From positions 1-52,207 of the forward strand of contig JAFLTR010000011.1 of NCBI GenBank assembly GCA_022509205.1: a stretch of 52,207 nt of DNA, given 5' to 3'. This stretch comes from Muribaculaceae bacterium (GTDB lineage Bacteria; Bacteroidota; Bacteroidia; Bacteroidales; Muribaculaceae). The notes under the pieces were generated by a model. It was not told the DNA's origin. It searched no databases and saw nothing but the letters and a program-made list of their open reading frames with translations. Positions within the stretch are counted from its first letter, which is position 1. Each line of letters starts with the position of its first letter. Below are positions 44,298 to 52,207 of this stretch, piece after piece. The translations under genes were made by a program, and so were the position numbers.

Positions 44298-44819
44298 ATG
44301 AAAAGATCAAAATTCCTCCGTTTAATTGGCAGACCGGCTTTGTTTGTTTTAACTCTTTTATTGGGTTATACATACATGTCGGCACAGCCCTTGCCGCCTC
44401 CATCCCCGAATCCGGGATTCCCGCCTCCTGTCGGAGATGGGATGGCGCCACCCCCTCCTCCTTCACAGGCACCTGCTCCGGGAATTATTCCTCCGGAACC
44501 AGCAAACGTTCCTCCCGGGTGGGGTGCACCGGGATTCCTGGCTGCTCCTCCTGCCGCAGGAGTCAATCAGGGCACTATCAATGTGATGGCTACAGGTTAT
44601 GACTCGGAGAGTGTGCTGGTGCAAATTCCGTTGGTAGTTTCCTATAACTATAAAGGCGCAATGTATGAGGTGACTGTCTTGAATGCCTGGAATCCTTATA
44701 CGCAAAACTGGACCCTGGGGATAGACACTCCGGCTTATAACACCACCTATTATTTCAATGGGTTTACATATAATTATTATGCCGTGCTTTCAACCGGCAC
44801 ATACTATTTCAACCTTTAA
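44298..44819 (+). CDS. Small exported Pro-rich/Tyr-rich protein
   Basis: 173 residues. A membrane signal (about 10-29) ends before a proline-rich stretch (about 32-85, with runs of PPP and PAP) and a beta-rich C-terminal part rich in Tyr and Asn (about 90-173, SYNYKGAMYEVTVLNAWNPY ... YYFNGFTYNYYAVL). No family was recognised. It stands alone, divergent from ftsK and convergent with rsmE 12 bases away. Codon use looks ordinary for the window. Likely a surface or periplasmic protein. Confidence 0.7.
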   Translation: MKRSKFLRLIGRPALFVLTLLLGYTYMSAQPLPPPSPNPGFPPPVGDGMAPPPPPSQAPAPGIIPPEPANVPPGWGAPGFLAAPPAAGVNQGTINVMATGYDSESVLVQIPLVVSYNYKGAMYEVTVLNAWNPYTQNWTLGIDTPAYNTTYYFNGFTYNYYAVLSTGTYYFNL

Positions 44820-44831
44820 GCTACTGCTTTT

Positions 44832-45542
44832 TCAATCAGCAAGTTGATTGATTATATTGACAGCGCATGTGGCGAAGACTCCGGCCGTTTCGGTGCGGAG
44901 TCTTTTATCACCGAAAGTCACGGGTAAAAAACCATGTCTTATAGCGTTTTCCACCTCTTCAGGAGAGAAATCCCCTTCAGGACCGATCATTACCGACACG
45001 CTTCTCCCCGGCCTACATTCCTTCACCAATTCTTTTCTTGGAAAAGCCTCGGAGCAATATCCGAAAAATTTCTGGGACTCATTAGCTTGACTCTTGACAA
45101 AATCATCAAATGAAGTTACCTCGGATAGTGTTGGCAGATAGGCCTCAAGACTTTGGTTCATTGCCGACACCATTATACGTCTAAGCCTGTCGGTGCGCAA
45201 GGCCTTTCTCTCGCTCCTGCTGCATTTTAACAAGACAATATGTTCTATGCCGATTTCGACAGCCTTTTCCACCATCCATTCTATCCGGTCGGAATTCTTT
45301 GTAGGTGCAACAGCTAATGTGAGTTTGTAGTTTCTTTGGGGGAGTTCCTCTTTGCCTATTATTTCAATTTCAGTATGTTTTGAATGAGCCTTAAGAATCC
45401 GACAATAAAAAATCATACCTCTTCCGTCGGTGACCCTTATCTCATCACCCACTTTCATACGGAGCACACGGCAACAATGGCCCGATTCCTCCTCAGGTAA
45501 AATGTTGTCGACTTCTATGTCGGGAGCATAAAACTGGATCAT
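44832..45542 (-). CDS. rsmE: 16S rRNA (uracil1498-N3)-methyltransferase RsmE
   Basis: 236 residues. The N-terminal PUA-like domain is followed by the SPOUT fold with MIGPEGDFSPEEVE (deep-knot SAM loop) and VTFGDKRLRTETAGVFA, the RsmE signature. It methylates U1498 in the ribosomal decoding region. It starts one base after the stop of the transporter gene upstream, so the pair is cotranscribed. Confidence 0.95.
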   Translation of the reverse strand: MIQFYAPDIEVDNILPEEESGHCCRVLRMKVGDEIRVTDGRGMIFYCRILKAHSKHTEIEIIGKEELPQRNYKLTLAVAPTKNSDRIEWMVEKAVEIGIEHIVLLKCSRSERKALRTDRLRRIMVSAMNQSLEAYLPTLSEVTSFDDFVKSQANESQKFFGYCSEAFPRKELVKECRPGRSVSVMIGPEGDFSPEEVENAIRHGFLPVTFGDKRLRTETAGVFATCAVNIINQLAD

Positions 45543-45543
45543 A

Positions 45544-46899
45544 TTACAACTTTCCCTCCTCCATCACCAAGCCTCCAGGTTCTTCACTATCCATAAGTTC
45601 ATCTTGCTTGGGAGTTTCCTTAGTATCCTCTTTTCCTTCTTTAAAAATAAGCCAGAAAGCCACAGCCACCAACAATGCATATCCAGCAAAGCAATACCAA
45701 GAAATCCGCCACCCTTCTATCTGGCGAACCGGATCGGGTTGGCTGTCTACAAAATGATTAACTACAAATCCGGCTGCCAATGTTCCAGCTGTGGCACCAA
45801 GCCCGTTAGTCATTAACATGAATAATCCCTGCGCACTGCTCCTCATCGACGGATGGGTCTGCTGATCTACATACAAAGAGCCTGAAACATTAAAGAAATC
45901 AAAAGCTACCCCATACACTATCATCGACAAGATAAAGAGAACCACCGCACCGCTTGGATTGCCTAATCCGAAGAAGCCAAAACGGAACACCCATGCAAAC
46001 ATAGACATCAACATCACTACCTTGATTCCAAATTTCTTGAGACAAAATGGTATCAAAAGAATACAAAGTGTTTCGCTCATCTGCGAAAGAGAAATGAGTG
46101 CATTAGGGTTTTGTGCCACCCAATTGTGCGCATATTCAGGAAGCTCTTTAAACGCCTTAATAAATGGGTTGCCATATGCATTAGTGATCTGTAAAGAAAC
46201 ACCTAACATAAAACTAAAGATAAAGAAAATTGCCATTTTTCTTTGTTTAAAGAGTGCGAAAGCCTTAAGACCGAGAGCATCAACCAATCCCTCCGACATC
46301 TTGTCTTTATTGATTTCACAAGCCGGCATTGTCAGGGCATAAACCACCATTACAAGACTGAAGACAGCCGAGAGAAAAAGCTGATAAGGGGTGGCCTGCA
46401 TGCTGACTCCTTGGATATGAATGAAATTGACCATTAACATGGCAACGATAAATCCTATAGTACCTAAAGTACGTATCGGTGGGAAAGATTTAATCGTGTC
46501 AAGTCCGGCTTTGCTCAATGCCGAATAAGCAACTGAATTCGACAGACCTATAGTGGGCATATAGAATGCAACAGACACCGTATAAAGCACGAAAAGAGGT
46601 CCGAATTCAACATGTGAAGCATGAGCAAGACAATACCATCCGGCAGCTCCCATAGACAATCCAGCAATCAGATGGCTCAAACTTAACATTTTTTGTGCCG
46701 GTATCCATTTATCTGCAACGATACCGATTAAAGCCGGCATTATTAAAGACACAATGCCCTGTACAAAATAGAACCAAAATATCTGGGCTCCTAACCCCAC
46801 TTCTCCAAGGTAATTACCTAATGAAGTCAAATAACTTCCCCAGACGGCAAATTCCAGGAAACTCATGACAGCCAGGCGGCTCCTTATCATCTTTACCAT
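45544..46899 (-). CDS. Nucleoside permease, NupG/XapB-type MFS transporter
   Basis: 451 residues with about twelve hydrophobic helices. RSRLAVMSFLEFAVWGSYLT, GNYLG and GIVADKWIPAQKML are the family's first-helix and A-motif region; ALIGIVADKW resembles NupG. It would bring nucleosides in with protons. An alternate ATG lies three codons downstream. The C-terminal tail is acidic. A nucleoside phosphorylase occurs elsewhere in this window, but not nearby. Confidence 0.88.
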   Translation of the reverse strand: MVKMIRSRLAVMSFLEFAVWGSYLTSLGNYLGEVGLGAQIFWFYFVQGIVSLIMPALIGIVADKWIPAQKMLSLSHLIAGLSMGAAGWYCLAHASHVEFGPLFVLYTVSVAFYMPTIGLSNSVAYSALSKAGLDTIKSFPPIRTLGTIGFIVAMLMVNFIHIQGVSMQATPYQLFLSAVFSLVMVVYALTMPACEINKDKMSEGLVDALGLKAFALFKQRKMAIFFIFSFMLGVSLQITNAYGNPFIKAFKELPEYAHNWVAQNPNALISLSQMSETLCILLIPFCLKKFGIKVVMLMSMFAWVFRFGFFGLGNPSGAVVLFILSMIVYGVAFDFFNVSGSLYVDQQTHPSMRSSAQGLFMLMTNGLGATAGTLAAGFVVNHFVDSQPDPVRQIEGWRISWYCFAGYALLVAVAFWLIFKEGKEDTKETPKQDELMDSEEPGGLVMEEGKL

Positions 46900-46928
46900 A
46901 AGCTATAGCGTGTTTGTGTGTAAATCTA

Positions 46929-47579
46929 CTATTTTTTTAACAAGATTATTCCCCGGGAATCGGAAAGTAAGTGCCCTCCCATGATGTCCCGGTTTTTCCA
47001 TTCACGAAACTCCTGAACGCCCACACCGCAATAGGCTGCCAGATCTTCATCCTTCCCAATAACACTCACCTCTTTGGCTGTACGTGCAGTCAAAGAAAAT
47101 GCCAGCTCTTCAAGAGTTCTTCTGATTGAATGTTTACCCGACATCATTAATAAAGAGGGTGCCTTCTGTGCGGCTGCCGACAGATAGTTTACAAAGTTAA
47201 GTATAAATATCCTGTCGCTTGTCAGGATGTTCATATATTGCGATTTCTCTACCCTCATGACGCTCACTTTTCCAAGAGTGAGAGCGGATGAAGGGTATCT
47301 GGTCTGCATTCCGAAGAGATTTACAGCTCCCAAGAGATGTCCTTTCCCGCAAATCTCCTCAACGGATATCGGATAATGTTTGAGGGTATAAGACAGCCTG
47401 ACTTTCCCGGATAATATGAAATCCAGCGCATCAACTTTTTGATTTGCGCCATGGACGAATTCTCCCTCTTCAAATTTCAGGAACTCAAGGGGTGTCTTTT
47501 CGAGAAGGAGCGACAACTGCTCTTCTCCTATACCTTTGAAAAGAGGCAGCTCCAAGATCGTTTCATACATTGTTGCCAT
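46929..47579 (-). CDS. Crp/Fnr family transcriptional regulator
   Basis: 216 residues. An N-terminal cyclic-nucleotide-binding-type beta roll (about 10-120, LPLFKGIGEEQLSLLL, FILSGKVRLSY) then a long dimer helix (about 118-145) and a winged helix whose recognition helix is AAYCGVGVQEFREW. The pattern R-x-S/T-A that binds cAMP is not seen (the loop reads RYPSSALTL), so the ligand may differ. Its message reads into the transporter gene (29 bases). Targets unknown. Confidence 0.88.
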   Translation of the reverse strand: MATMYETILELPLFKGIGEEQLSLLLEKTPLEFLKFEEGEFVHGANQKVDALDFILSGKVRLSYTLKHYPISVEEICGKGHLLGAVNLFGMQTRYPSSALTLGKVSVMRVEKSQYMNILTSDRIFILNFVNYLSAAAQKAPSLLMMSGKHSIRRTLEELAFSLTARTAKEVSVIGKDEDLAAYCGVGVQEFREWKNRDIMGGHLLSDSRGIILLKK

Positions 47580-47666
47580 AGATGATGATTGTTGGAATTT
47601 AGACTTTAGGTTGAAAGATAATCAGCCGTCCTGAAATGAATGGAGAGCCCGGTATATAATTAAAAA

Positions 47667-47688
47667 GGAAGCCTTTTGCTGGGCTTCC
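47667..47688 (-). terminator. Terminator after tRNA-Met
   Basis: GGAAGCC/GGCTTCC stem with an 8-base loop followed by five T on the minus strand (47666-47662), right after the tRNA gene. Confidence 0.75.
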
Positions 47689-47691
47689 CTC

Positions 47692-47768
47692 TGGTAGCGG
47701 GATCGAGAATTGAACTCGAGACCTCCGGGTTATGAATCCGACGCTCTAACCAACTGAGCTATCCCGCC
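47692..47768 (-). tRNA. tRNA-Met (anticodon CAT), CCA encoded
   Basis: 77 bases on the minus strand: acceptor GGCGGGA with TCCCGCT (one G-U), D-arm GCTCAGTTGGTTAGAGC, anticodon loop TTCATAA with CAT, T-loop GTTCAATTC, discriminator A and encoded CCA. It lacks the unpaired first base of initiator tRNAs. Ile2 (lysidine) tRNA with CAT is less likely from the stem sequences. Confidence 0.93.
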
Positions 47769-47791
47769 ATTTTCTTGCGTTTTTGCGATGG

Positions 47792-47822
47792 CAAAGTTAA
47801 TGATTATTTTTTATTAGACAAA
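47792..47822 (-). promoter_or_regulatory. Promoter for tRNA-Met
   Basis: TTTG (47822-47819), 19 bases, TAACTTTG (47799-47792) on the minus strand; exact consensus and spacing, 24 bases before the tRNA 5' end. Confidence 0.75.
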
Positions 47823-47832
47823 CCTTTTTGAT

Positions 47833-47840
47833 TAAATTTG
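47833..47840 (+). promoter_or_regulatory. -7 box for the BamE-tail lipoprotein
   Basis: TAAATTTG on the plus strand ten bases before the ATG at 47851, with TTTA at the -33 position. It is interleaved with the divergent tRNA-Met promoter. Confidence 0.4.
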
Positions 47841-47850
47841 CAATCCAATC

Positions 47851-48813
47851 ATGAGATTTTTCAAAATTCATAATCTGTTCCGAATTATTTGCTGCATTTG
47901 TGTGGCAGCGTTTTTTATGGGTTCTCTCTCTTCATGTTTCACCGGGATTGAAAGCACCAAAAAGATAAATCTTTCTCGGGAGGAGAGAAGGATGTCTAAT
48001 CCCACTCCCGAGGAGAAGTTTATGGACCAGGTCTCGGCCTATCCTCTAAAGGAATGGGAAACAGGAAAGCGATTCATCGCAAGCGACGACAAGGCGCTCC
48101 TGGTGATTGTGCCTCAGGCCGGCCTTTTCCCTGTCGGGCCGGATTCCATAAAAGGAAAGATTCTGGAGTTTATAGGTGTGGAATCCAAAATCAATGCGGC
48201 AGGCAATCTAAATGTAGGACTTTTATTCTCCGACGGTTTATTCGTTTACTCCTATGACACCGGTAAGGAGTTCGACTATGCTATGGAAAATTTTAAGAGC
48301 AACCAGATTCCAATGCTAATAGATGAGGATATGGTGGCTCAGGCTAAGGCATTGCTTATGGGAAAAAAATTCTGGAGCCGATCCCCTTTGTGGTATGATG
48401 CCGAGGGCAACCGCATAGACGGGAGAAAATTCGTGGAGGTTACTATTGAGGACGTGGTACCCGGTAATATGATTTTTCCACTGAAGCTTAAAATTCTATC
48501 CGATAAAAATGAAACGGCCTATATGTTTATGAATTTCGGCAGCGCCGACAATGAAAGCCGTGCTTTTCATAATCTGTTTTCACTTAGCGATATCCGAAAG
48601 CATTATCCCTCGATAGATGATGAAACCTGGGAATATATTTCTGCAGAGAAAGTAAAGGCCGGAATGACAAAGGAAGAGGTGAAACTGGCTTTGGGTAACC
48701 CCTCCGATACAAATTCCGGACATGACTATTCCCAGACTCTCGACATCTGGTCGTATGAAAACGGGAGGGTGCTGTGGTTTGAAGACGGACGTCTTGTTAA
48801 AATCCGTCAATAA
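47851..48813 (+). CDS. Lipoprotein with BamE/SmpA-like C-terminal part
   Basis: 320 residues. A signal ends in the lipobox LSSC (Cys29) before FTGIEST. The middle is unrecognised (about 60-260). The C-terminal 55 residues, VKAGMTKEEVKLALGNPSD then QTLDIWSYENGRVLWFEDGR, match the fold of BamE/SmpA: 'GMTkeeV...lG.P......W.Y......F..g.l'. So it is an envelope lipoprotein that may interact with the assembly machinery; function unknown. 48 bases separate it from the murB fusion. Confidence 0.78.
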   Translation: MRFFKIHNLFRIICCICVAAFFMGSLSSCFTGIESTKKINLSREERRMSNPTPEEKFMDQVSAYPLKEWETGKRFIASDDKALLVIVPQAGLFPVGPDSIKGKILEFIGVESKINAAGNLNVGLLFSDGLFVYSYDTGKEFDYAMENFKSNQIPMLIDEDMVAQAKALLMGKKFWSRSPLWYDAEGNRIDGRKFVEVTIEDVVPGNMIFPLKLKILSDKNETAYMFMNFGSADNESRAFHNLFSLSDIRKHYPSIDDETWEYISAEKVKAGMTKEEVKLALGNPSDTNSGHDYSQTLDIWSYENGRVLWFEDGRLVKIRQ

Positions 48814-48861
48814 AACTTCATAAAAAAAGACCCATAATTTACAACCAACTACTTCCTGCAA

Positions 48862-50655
48862 ATGACTCCGATTTTTGAAAAAGATAAGGATCTTGGTCAT
48901 CTGACCACCTTTGGCATTCCGGCAAGAGCAGCCCTGTATGCTTCTTTTGAAAATATAGAGCAATTGAAAAGATTGCTTCTGTCTGAAGAATTTCTTGAAA
49001 ATGAATTCTTTGTACTCGGAGGCGGGAGCAATGTGCTTTTTAACGGGGATTTCAAGGGGCTGGTGTTGCATTGTCTTATCAAGGGAATCAAGAAATATCA
49101 AAAAGATGAAACCACAGTGTTTGCCATCGCGGGTGGGGGAGAATCGTGGGAAGATTTCGTGGCTTGGACTATAAGGGAAGGACTTGCGGGACTTGAGAAC
49201 CTTTCCGGCATTCCGGGTACGGTGGGAGCCTCACCTGTGCAGAATATAGGTGCTTATGGAGTGGAAGTGGGTTCCCTGATTCATAAGGTAGAGTGTTACG
49301 ACATCATGAACCGTGAGGTTGTGACCCTTTCTGCAGAACAATGCAGATTTGGTTACCGTGACAGTATTTTCAAAAATGAAGGGAAAGGGAGATATATTGT
49401 ACTGAGAGTAAGTTTCAAGCTTCATCCGTCTTCAGTGGCTACAAATCTGGAATATGGACCCTTGCGTAAATTGGAGGAAAAACTGGGTAGGCGTCCCTCA
49501 ATTTCTGAAGTGGCTGATGAGGTGGTCAGTATAAGAAATTCAAAGCTTCCTGATCCAAAGAAGATTGGAAGTGCCGGAAGTTTCTTTAAGAATCCGGTGG
49601 TAAGAATCTTTTTCTATAAGGAGGTGATGCTGGCTCTTAATCCGGATATACCATATTATGAAACCGACGATCCTTTATATGTGAAAATTCCTGCCGGATG
49701 GCTCATAGAGCATGCGGGCCTGAAAGGTTATTCTGTAGGTGGTGCGGAAGTCTATCCGGAACAATGTCTTGTCCTGGCCAACAAAGGAGGAGCAAAAGCG
49801 GGTGAAGTGATAGAACTGGCGGAGCATGTGAAAAAGGTGGTGCTTGAGAAATTTGGCGTCACATTGCATCCTGAAGTTAATATTGTTGATAGCGATATCA
49901 AGGTCACAATTCTTGGTTCTGGCACATCCAAAGGTGTGCCGGAAGTGGGATGCTTTTGTCCGGTCTGTCGTTCCGAGGATCCGAAAGATAACAGACTTCG
50001 CTGCTCGGCTTTGGTTGAGACTAAGGGAGTGAGGCTACTTATAGATATCTCCCCCGACTTCCGGCAGCAATCTATCCGCGCCGGTATCACTGCTCTGGAT
50101 GCGGCTCTTGTCACGCATACCCATTATGATCATGTGGGCGGTTTCGACGATCTTAGACCTCTCTGCGGGGGAAGAATTTTTCCTGTCTATCTACGAAAGG
50201 AAGTGAACGATGATTTGCATCACAGACTTGACTATTGTTTTCGTGAGCATCCATATCCGGGAGTGCCCACTTTTGATATGCATGAAATCGACGATGCCCC
50301 TTTTATGATCAAGGGTGTAAAAATTCTACCTATTAATATTCTTCATGGGAAACTTCCGATCGTAGGCTACAGGATCGGTGATTTCGCTTATCTAACAGAT
50401 GTCAAGACCATTCCGGAAGAGGAGATTTATAAGTTAAGGGATCTGGATGTGCTGGTGATAAATGCTTTGCGATATAAGGATCATTTCGCCCATCTCACAG
50501 TGGATGAAGCATTGGAAATTATAAAGGTTTTAAAACCGAAGCGCACGTATCTCACTCACATGTGTCATGAGGTGGGAAAGCACAGCGAATTCGAGAAAAA
50601 ACTTCCCGAGAATGTCTACCCGGCCTACGATGGACTGGTGATCCATACAAGATAG
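48862..50655 (+). CDS. murB: MurB fused to an MBL-fold metallohydrolase
   Basis: 597 residues in one frame. Residues 1-342 are a complete UDP-N-acetylenolpyruvoylglucosamine reductase (MurB): FAD-binding GGGSNVL (53-59), GYRDS with R166, GSAGSFFKNP with Ser240, and HPEVN with E338, the three expected catalytic residues. Residues 343-597 are an MBL-fold phosphodiesterase-type protein: KVTILGSGTSKGVP, CFCPVC, metal motif H419-T-H421-Y-D423-H424, then H495, D513 and H566. MurB reduces enolpyruvyl-UDP-GlcNAc to UDP-MurNAc for peptidoglycan. The two are separate neighbours in many Bacteroidales, so the join is notable. Confidence 0.9.
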   Translation: MTPIFEKDKDLGHLTTFGIPARAALYASFENIEQLKRLLLSEEFLENEFFVLGGGSNVLFNGDFKGLVLHCLIKGIKKYQKDETTVFAIAGGGESWEDFVAWTIREGLAGLENLSGIPGTVGASPVQNIGAYGVEVGSLIHKVECYDIMNREVVTLSAEQCRFGYRDSIFKNEGKGRYIVLRVSFKLHPSSVATNLEYGPLRKLEEKLGRRPSISEVADEVVSIRNSKLPDPKKIGSAGSFFKNPVVRIFFYKEVMLALNPDIPYYETDDPLYVKIPAGWLIEHAGLKGYSVGGAEVYPEQCLVLANKGGAKAGEVIELAEHVKKVVLEKFGVTLHPEVNIVDSDIKVTILGSGTSKGVPEVGCFCPVCRSEDPKDNRLRCSALVETKGVRLLIDISPDFRQQSIRAGITALDAALVTHTHYDHVGGFDDLRPLCGGRIFPVYLRKEVNDDLHHRLDYCFREHPYPGVPTFDMHEIDDAPFMIKGVKILPINILHGKLPIVGYRIGDFAYLTDVKTIPEEEIYKLRDLDVLVINALRYKDHFAHLTVDEALEIIKVLKPKRTYLTHMCHEVGKHSEFEKKLPENVYPAYDGLVIHTR

Positions 50656-50722
50656 ACGTTCTGACTAATCAGTGTTTACAGGTGTTTGACTGAAGGATGT
50701 TCGGCCAATCTTTGTGGCAGAT

Positions 50723-51832
50723 TTATAAGGTAGCTTCTTTAAGCTTTTCTGCATTTTCGGCCACTGATAACTTGTCGATACATTCCTGGATGTTGCCGTC
50801 CATGAAATTGCCCAAATTATAGACAGTATAATTGATGCGGTGGTCGGTCATTCGGCCCTGCGGGAAATTGTAGGTCCTGATTTTGGCCGAGCGGTCACCT
50901 GTGGAAACCAGGGTCTTTCTTCTGTTGGCGATATCATCAAGATATTTCTGACGTTCTCTGCTGTATATATATGTTCGTAGCCTCGATAAAGCCCGTTCTT
51001 TATTCTTAGGTTGATCCCGGGTTTCAGTACATTCTATTAATATTTCATCTTCAACTCCTGTCACAGGGTTTTTCCACATATAGCGGAGTCTTACACCCGA
51101 TTCCACCTTGTTGACATTCTGACCTCCGGCACCACCTGAGCGAAAAGTGTCCCATTTTATGGCCCCTTCATTTATAACAACGTCAAATTCTTCCGCTTCG
51201 GGAAGCACTGCCACGGTAGCAGCCGATGTGTGGACCCTTCCCTGGGTTTCGGTAGCAGGAACTCGTTGCACTCGGTGAACGCCGCTCTCATATTTCATAA
51301 CTCCATAGACGTCTTCGCCTGTAAGATTGAAATGGATTTCCTTATAACCCCCTGCCGTGCCTTCGTTATAATAAGTCACTTCCAGTTTCCATCCCTTCTG
51401 TTCGGCAAATTTCTGGTACATCCTGAATAGGTCGCCGGCAAAGAGAGCAGCCTCATCACCACCGGTTCCACCACGAATTTCCACCACGGCATTCTTTGAG
51501 TCTTCGGGGTCAGCGGGAATAAGAAGAAATTTGATGTTTTCCTCCATTTCAGGTATTCTCGTCTGGGAATTATTGATAACTTCCCTGGCCATCGCCCTCA
51601 TCTCTTCGTCGTCATCTTCAGCCAGGATCTCCTTTGCCTCCTCGGTTTCCCTAAGAAGAGCCCTGTAATCCTTTGCCGCCTCAAGGAGTTTGCCCAGCCA
51701 GCGATATTCTTTAGTGAGTTTTACATATCGTTGCCGGTCGGCTATGACATCAGGGTCGGTGATAAGAGTTGCTACCTCCTCGAATCGGCTGTCGAATCCA
51801 TCAAGCTTGGATAGAAGTGAATTGTTTTCCAT
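50723..51832 (-). CDS. prfA: Peptide chain release factor 1
   Basis: 369 residues. The RF1 codon-recognition tripeptide is PAT in VQRVPATETQGRVHTS, and the catalytic GGQ is in RSGGAGGQNVNKVESG; N-terminal helical and C-terminal domains are complete. RF1 ends translation at UAA and UAG. The 67 bases to the convergent murB fusion show no clear terminator. Confidence 0.97.
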   Translation of the reverse strand: MENNSLLSKLDGFDSRFEEVATLITDPDVIADRQRYVKLTKEYRWLGKLLEAAKDYRALLRETEEAKEILAEDDDEEMRAMAREVINNSQTRIPEMEENIKFLLIPADPEDSKNAVVEIRGGTGGDEAALFAGDLFRMYQKFAEQKGWKLEVTYYNEGTAGGYKEIHFNLTGEDVYGVMKYESGVHRVQRVPATETQGRVHTSAATVAVLPEAEEFDVVINEGAIKWDTFRSGGAGGQNVNKVESGVRLRYMWKNPVTGVEDEILIECTETRDQPKNKERALSRLRTYIYSRERQKYLDDIANRRKTLVSTGDRSAKIRTYNFPQGRMTDHRINYTVYNLGNFMDGNIQECIDKLSVAENAEKLKEATL

Positions 51833-52028
51833 GATGCAAATTTAATTAAATTCGCTAAATAAATACTCGGCATAGGTAAGCAATGCTCTTTATAGGCCAA
51901 CAAAAGAATTCTGAATTTATTTTAATATGAGAAGGAATGATAGAGTCTTAGAAATGATGGGATCTTAAAGTGTTATTTGGTTTTAAAACCTATCTTTCAA
52001 TATATTTTACAATATCGGAAAAATTCTG

Positions 52029-52036
52029 TAACTTTG
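52029..52036 (+). promoter_or_regulatory. -7 box for rpsP
   Basis: TAACTTTG on the plus strand, 32 bases upstream of the rpsP ATG, with a weaker TTTTAC about 20 bases further upstream. The rest of 51833-52028 shows no gene. Confidence 0.6.
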
Positions 52037-52068
52037 CACCGCAAAATAAAAAACACGCAAAAAAGTTT

Positions 52069-52207
52069 ATGGCAACAAGAATCAGATTACAGCGTCATGG
52101 CCGCAAAGGCTACGCTTTCTATCCAATTGTAGTCGCCGATAGCAGGGCACCACGTGATGGTAAATTTATTGAAAGGATAGGTTCTTACAATCCGAACACT
52201 AATCCTG
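52069..52207 (+). CDS. rpsP: 30S ribosomal protein S16, N-terminal part (cut by window end)
   Basis: The ATG at 52069 opens 46 residues to the window edge ([20 protein letters not shown] ... [12 protein letters not shown]), which match the start of ribosomal protein S16 including RIGSYNP. S16 is an assembly protein of the small subunit. Confidence 0.97.
   Translation, partial: MATRIRLQRHGRKGYAFYPIVVADSRAPRDGKFIERIGSYNPNTNP

Noticed and set aside
44832..44851. Small hairpin at the rsmE 3' end as a terminator
   Set aside because: Stem is only seven A/T-rich pairs and no T run follows in either direction.
1..52207. Prophage, integrative element or rRNA operon
   Set aside because: No integrase, phage structural, conjugation or rRNA sequence was recognised; most genes are core functions.

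Overview
The window looks like a chromosomal stretch of a Bacteroidales bacterium, probably near Muribaculaceae/Prevotellaceae. Reasons: promoters of the Bacteroidetes type (TTTG, about 19-21 bases, TAnnTTTG) appear in front of several genes; starts generally lack Shine-Dalgarno boxes; the omega subunit is of the long Bacteroidetes form; there are DUF3332 and DUF4384 proteins and many short-lipobox lipoproteins. Taxonomy is inferred from gene content only.

Layout. 1-2655: end of an aldo/keto reductase, a secreted ricin-lectin protein with a DnaJ-type cysteine region, a degenerate stretch with transposase and AraC remnants, and tRNA-Ser(CGA). 2656-8722: nucleoside phosphorylase, DprA with a thioesterase, a secreted OB-like repeat protein, a DUF3332 lipoprotein and an MltF-like transglycosylase. 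8723-16128: a long minus-strand block: BamD, RpoZ, an ATP-grasp-like protein, a DUF2520-type reductase, Maf, then RecJ, RecQ and MltF from a separate promoter. 16321-21090: plus-strand block of PASTA protein, RluD, an acyltransferase, a metallophosphoesterase and FolK. 21178-23491: LptF/G permease and Tgt.

23495-33861 is the most unusual part: seven consecutive minus-strand genes, nearly all exported: CHASE2 membrane protein, FecR-like protein, WD40/OmpA-like protein, TPR-caspase, DUF4384 protein, LPP20-like protein, and a transglutaminase-like protein with a TonB-like Pro-Glu-Pro-Lys stalk. Two of them share a homologous internal module. It reads as an uncharacterised envelope sensing/proteolysis system.

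34080-44051 returns to housekeeping: M16 peptidase, 5-formyl-THF cyclo-ligase, S41 protease, dCMP deaminase-like protein and TrxB (an overlapping set), then LolA-like protein and FtsK. 44298-52207: a small Pro-rich secreted protein, RsmE, a nucleoside MFS transporter, a Crp-family regulator, tRNA-Met, a lipoprotein with a BamE-like tail, a single-ORF fusion of MurB with a metallo-beta-lactamase-fold hydrolase, release factor 1, and the start of rpsP. No CRISPR array, rRNA, complete insertion sequence or prophage was seen.
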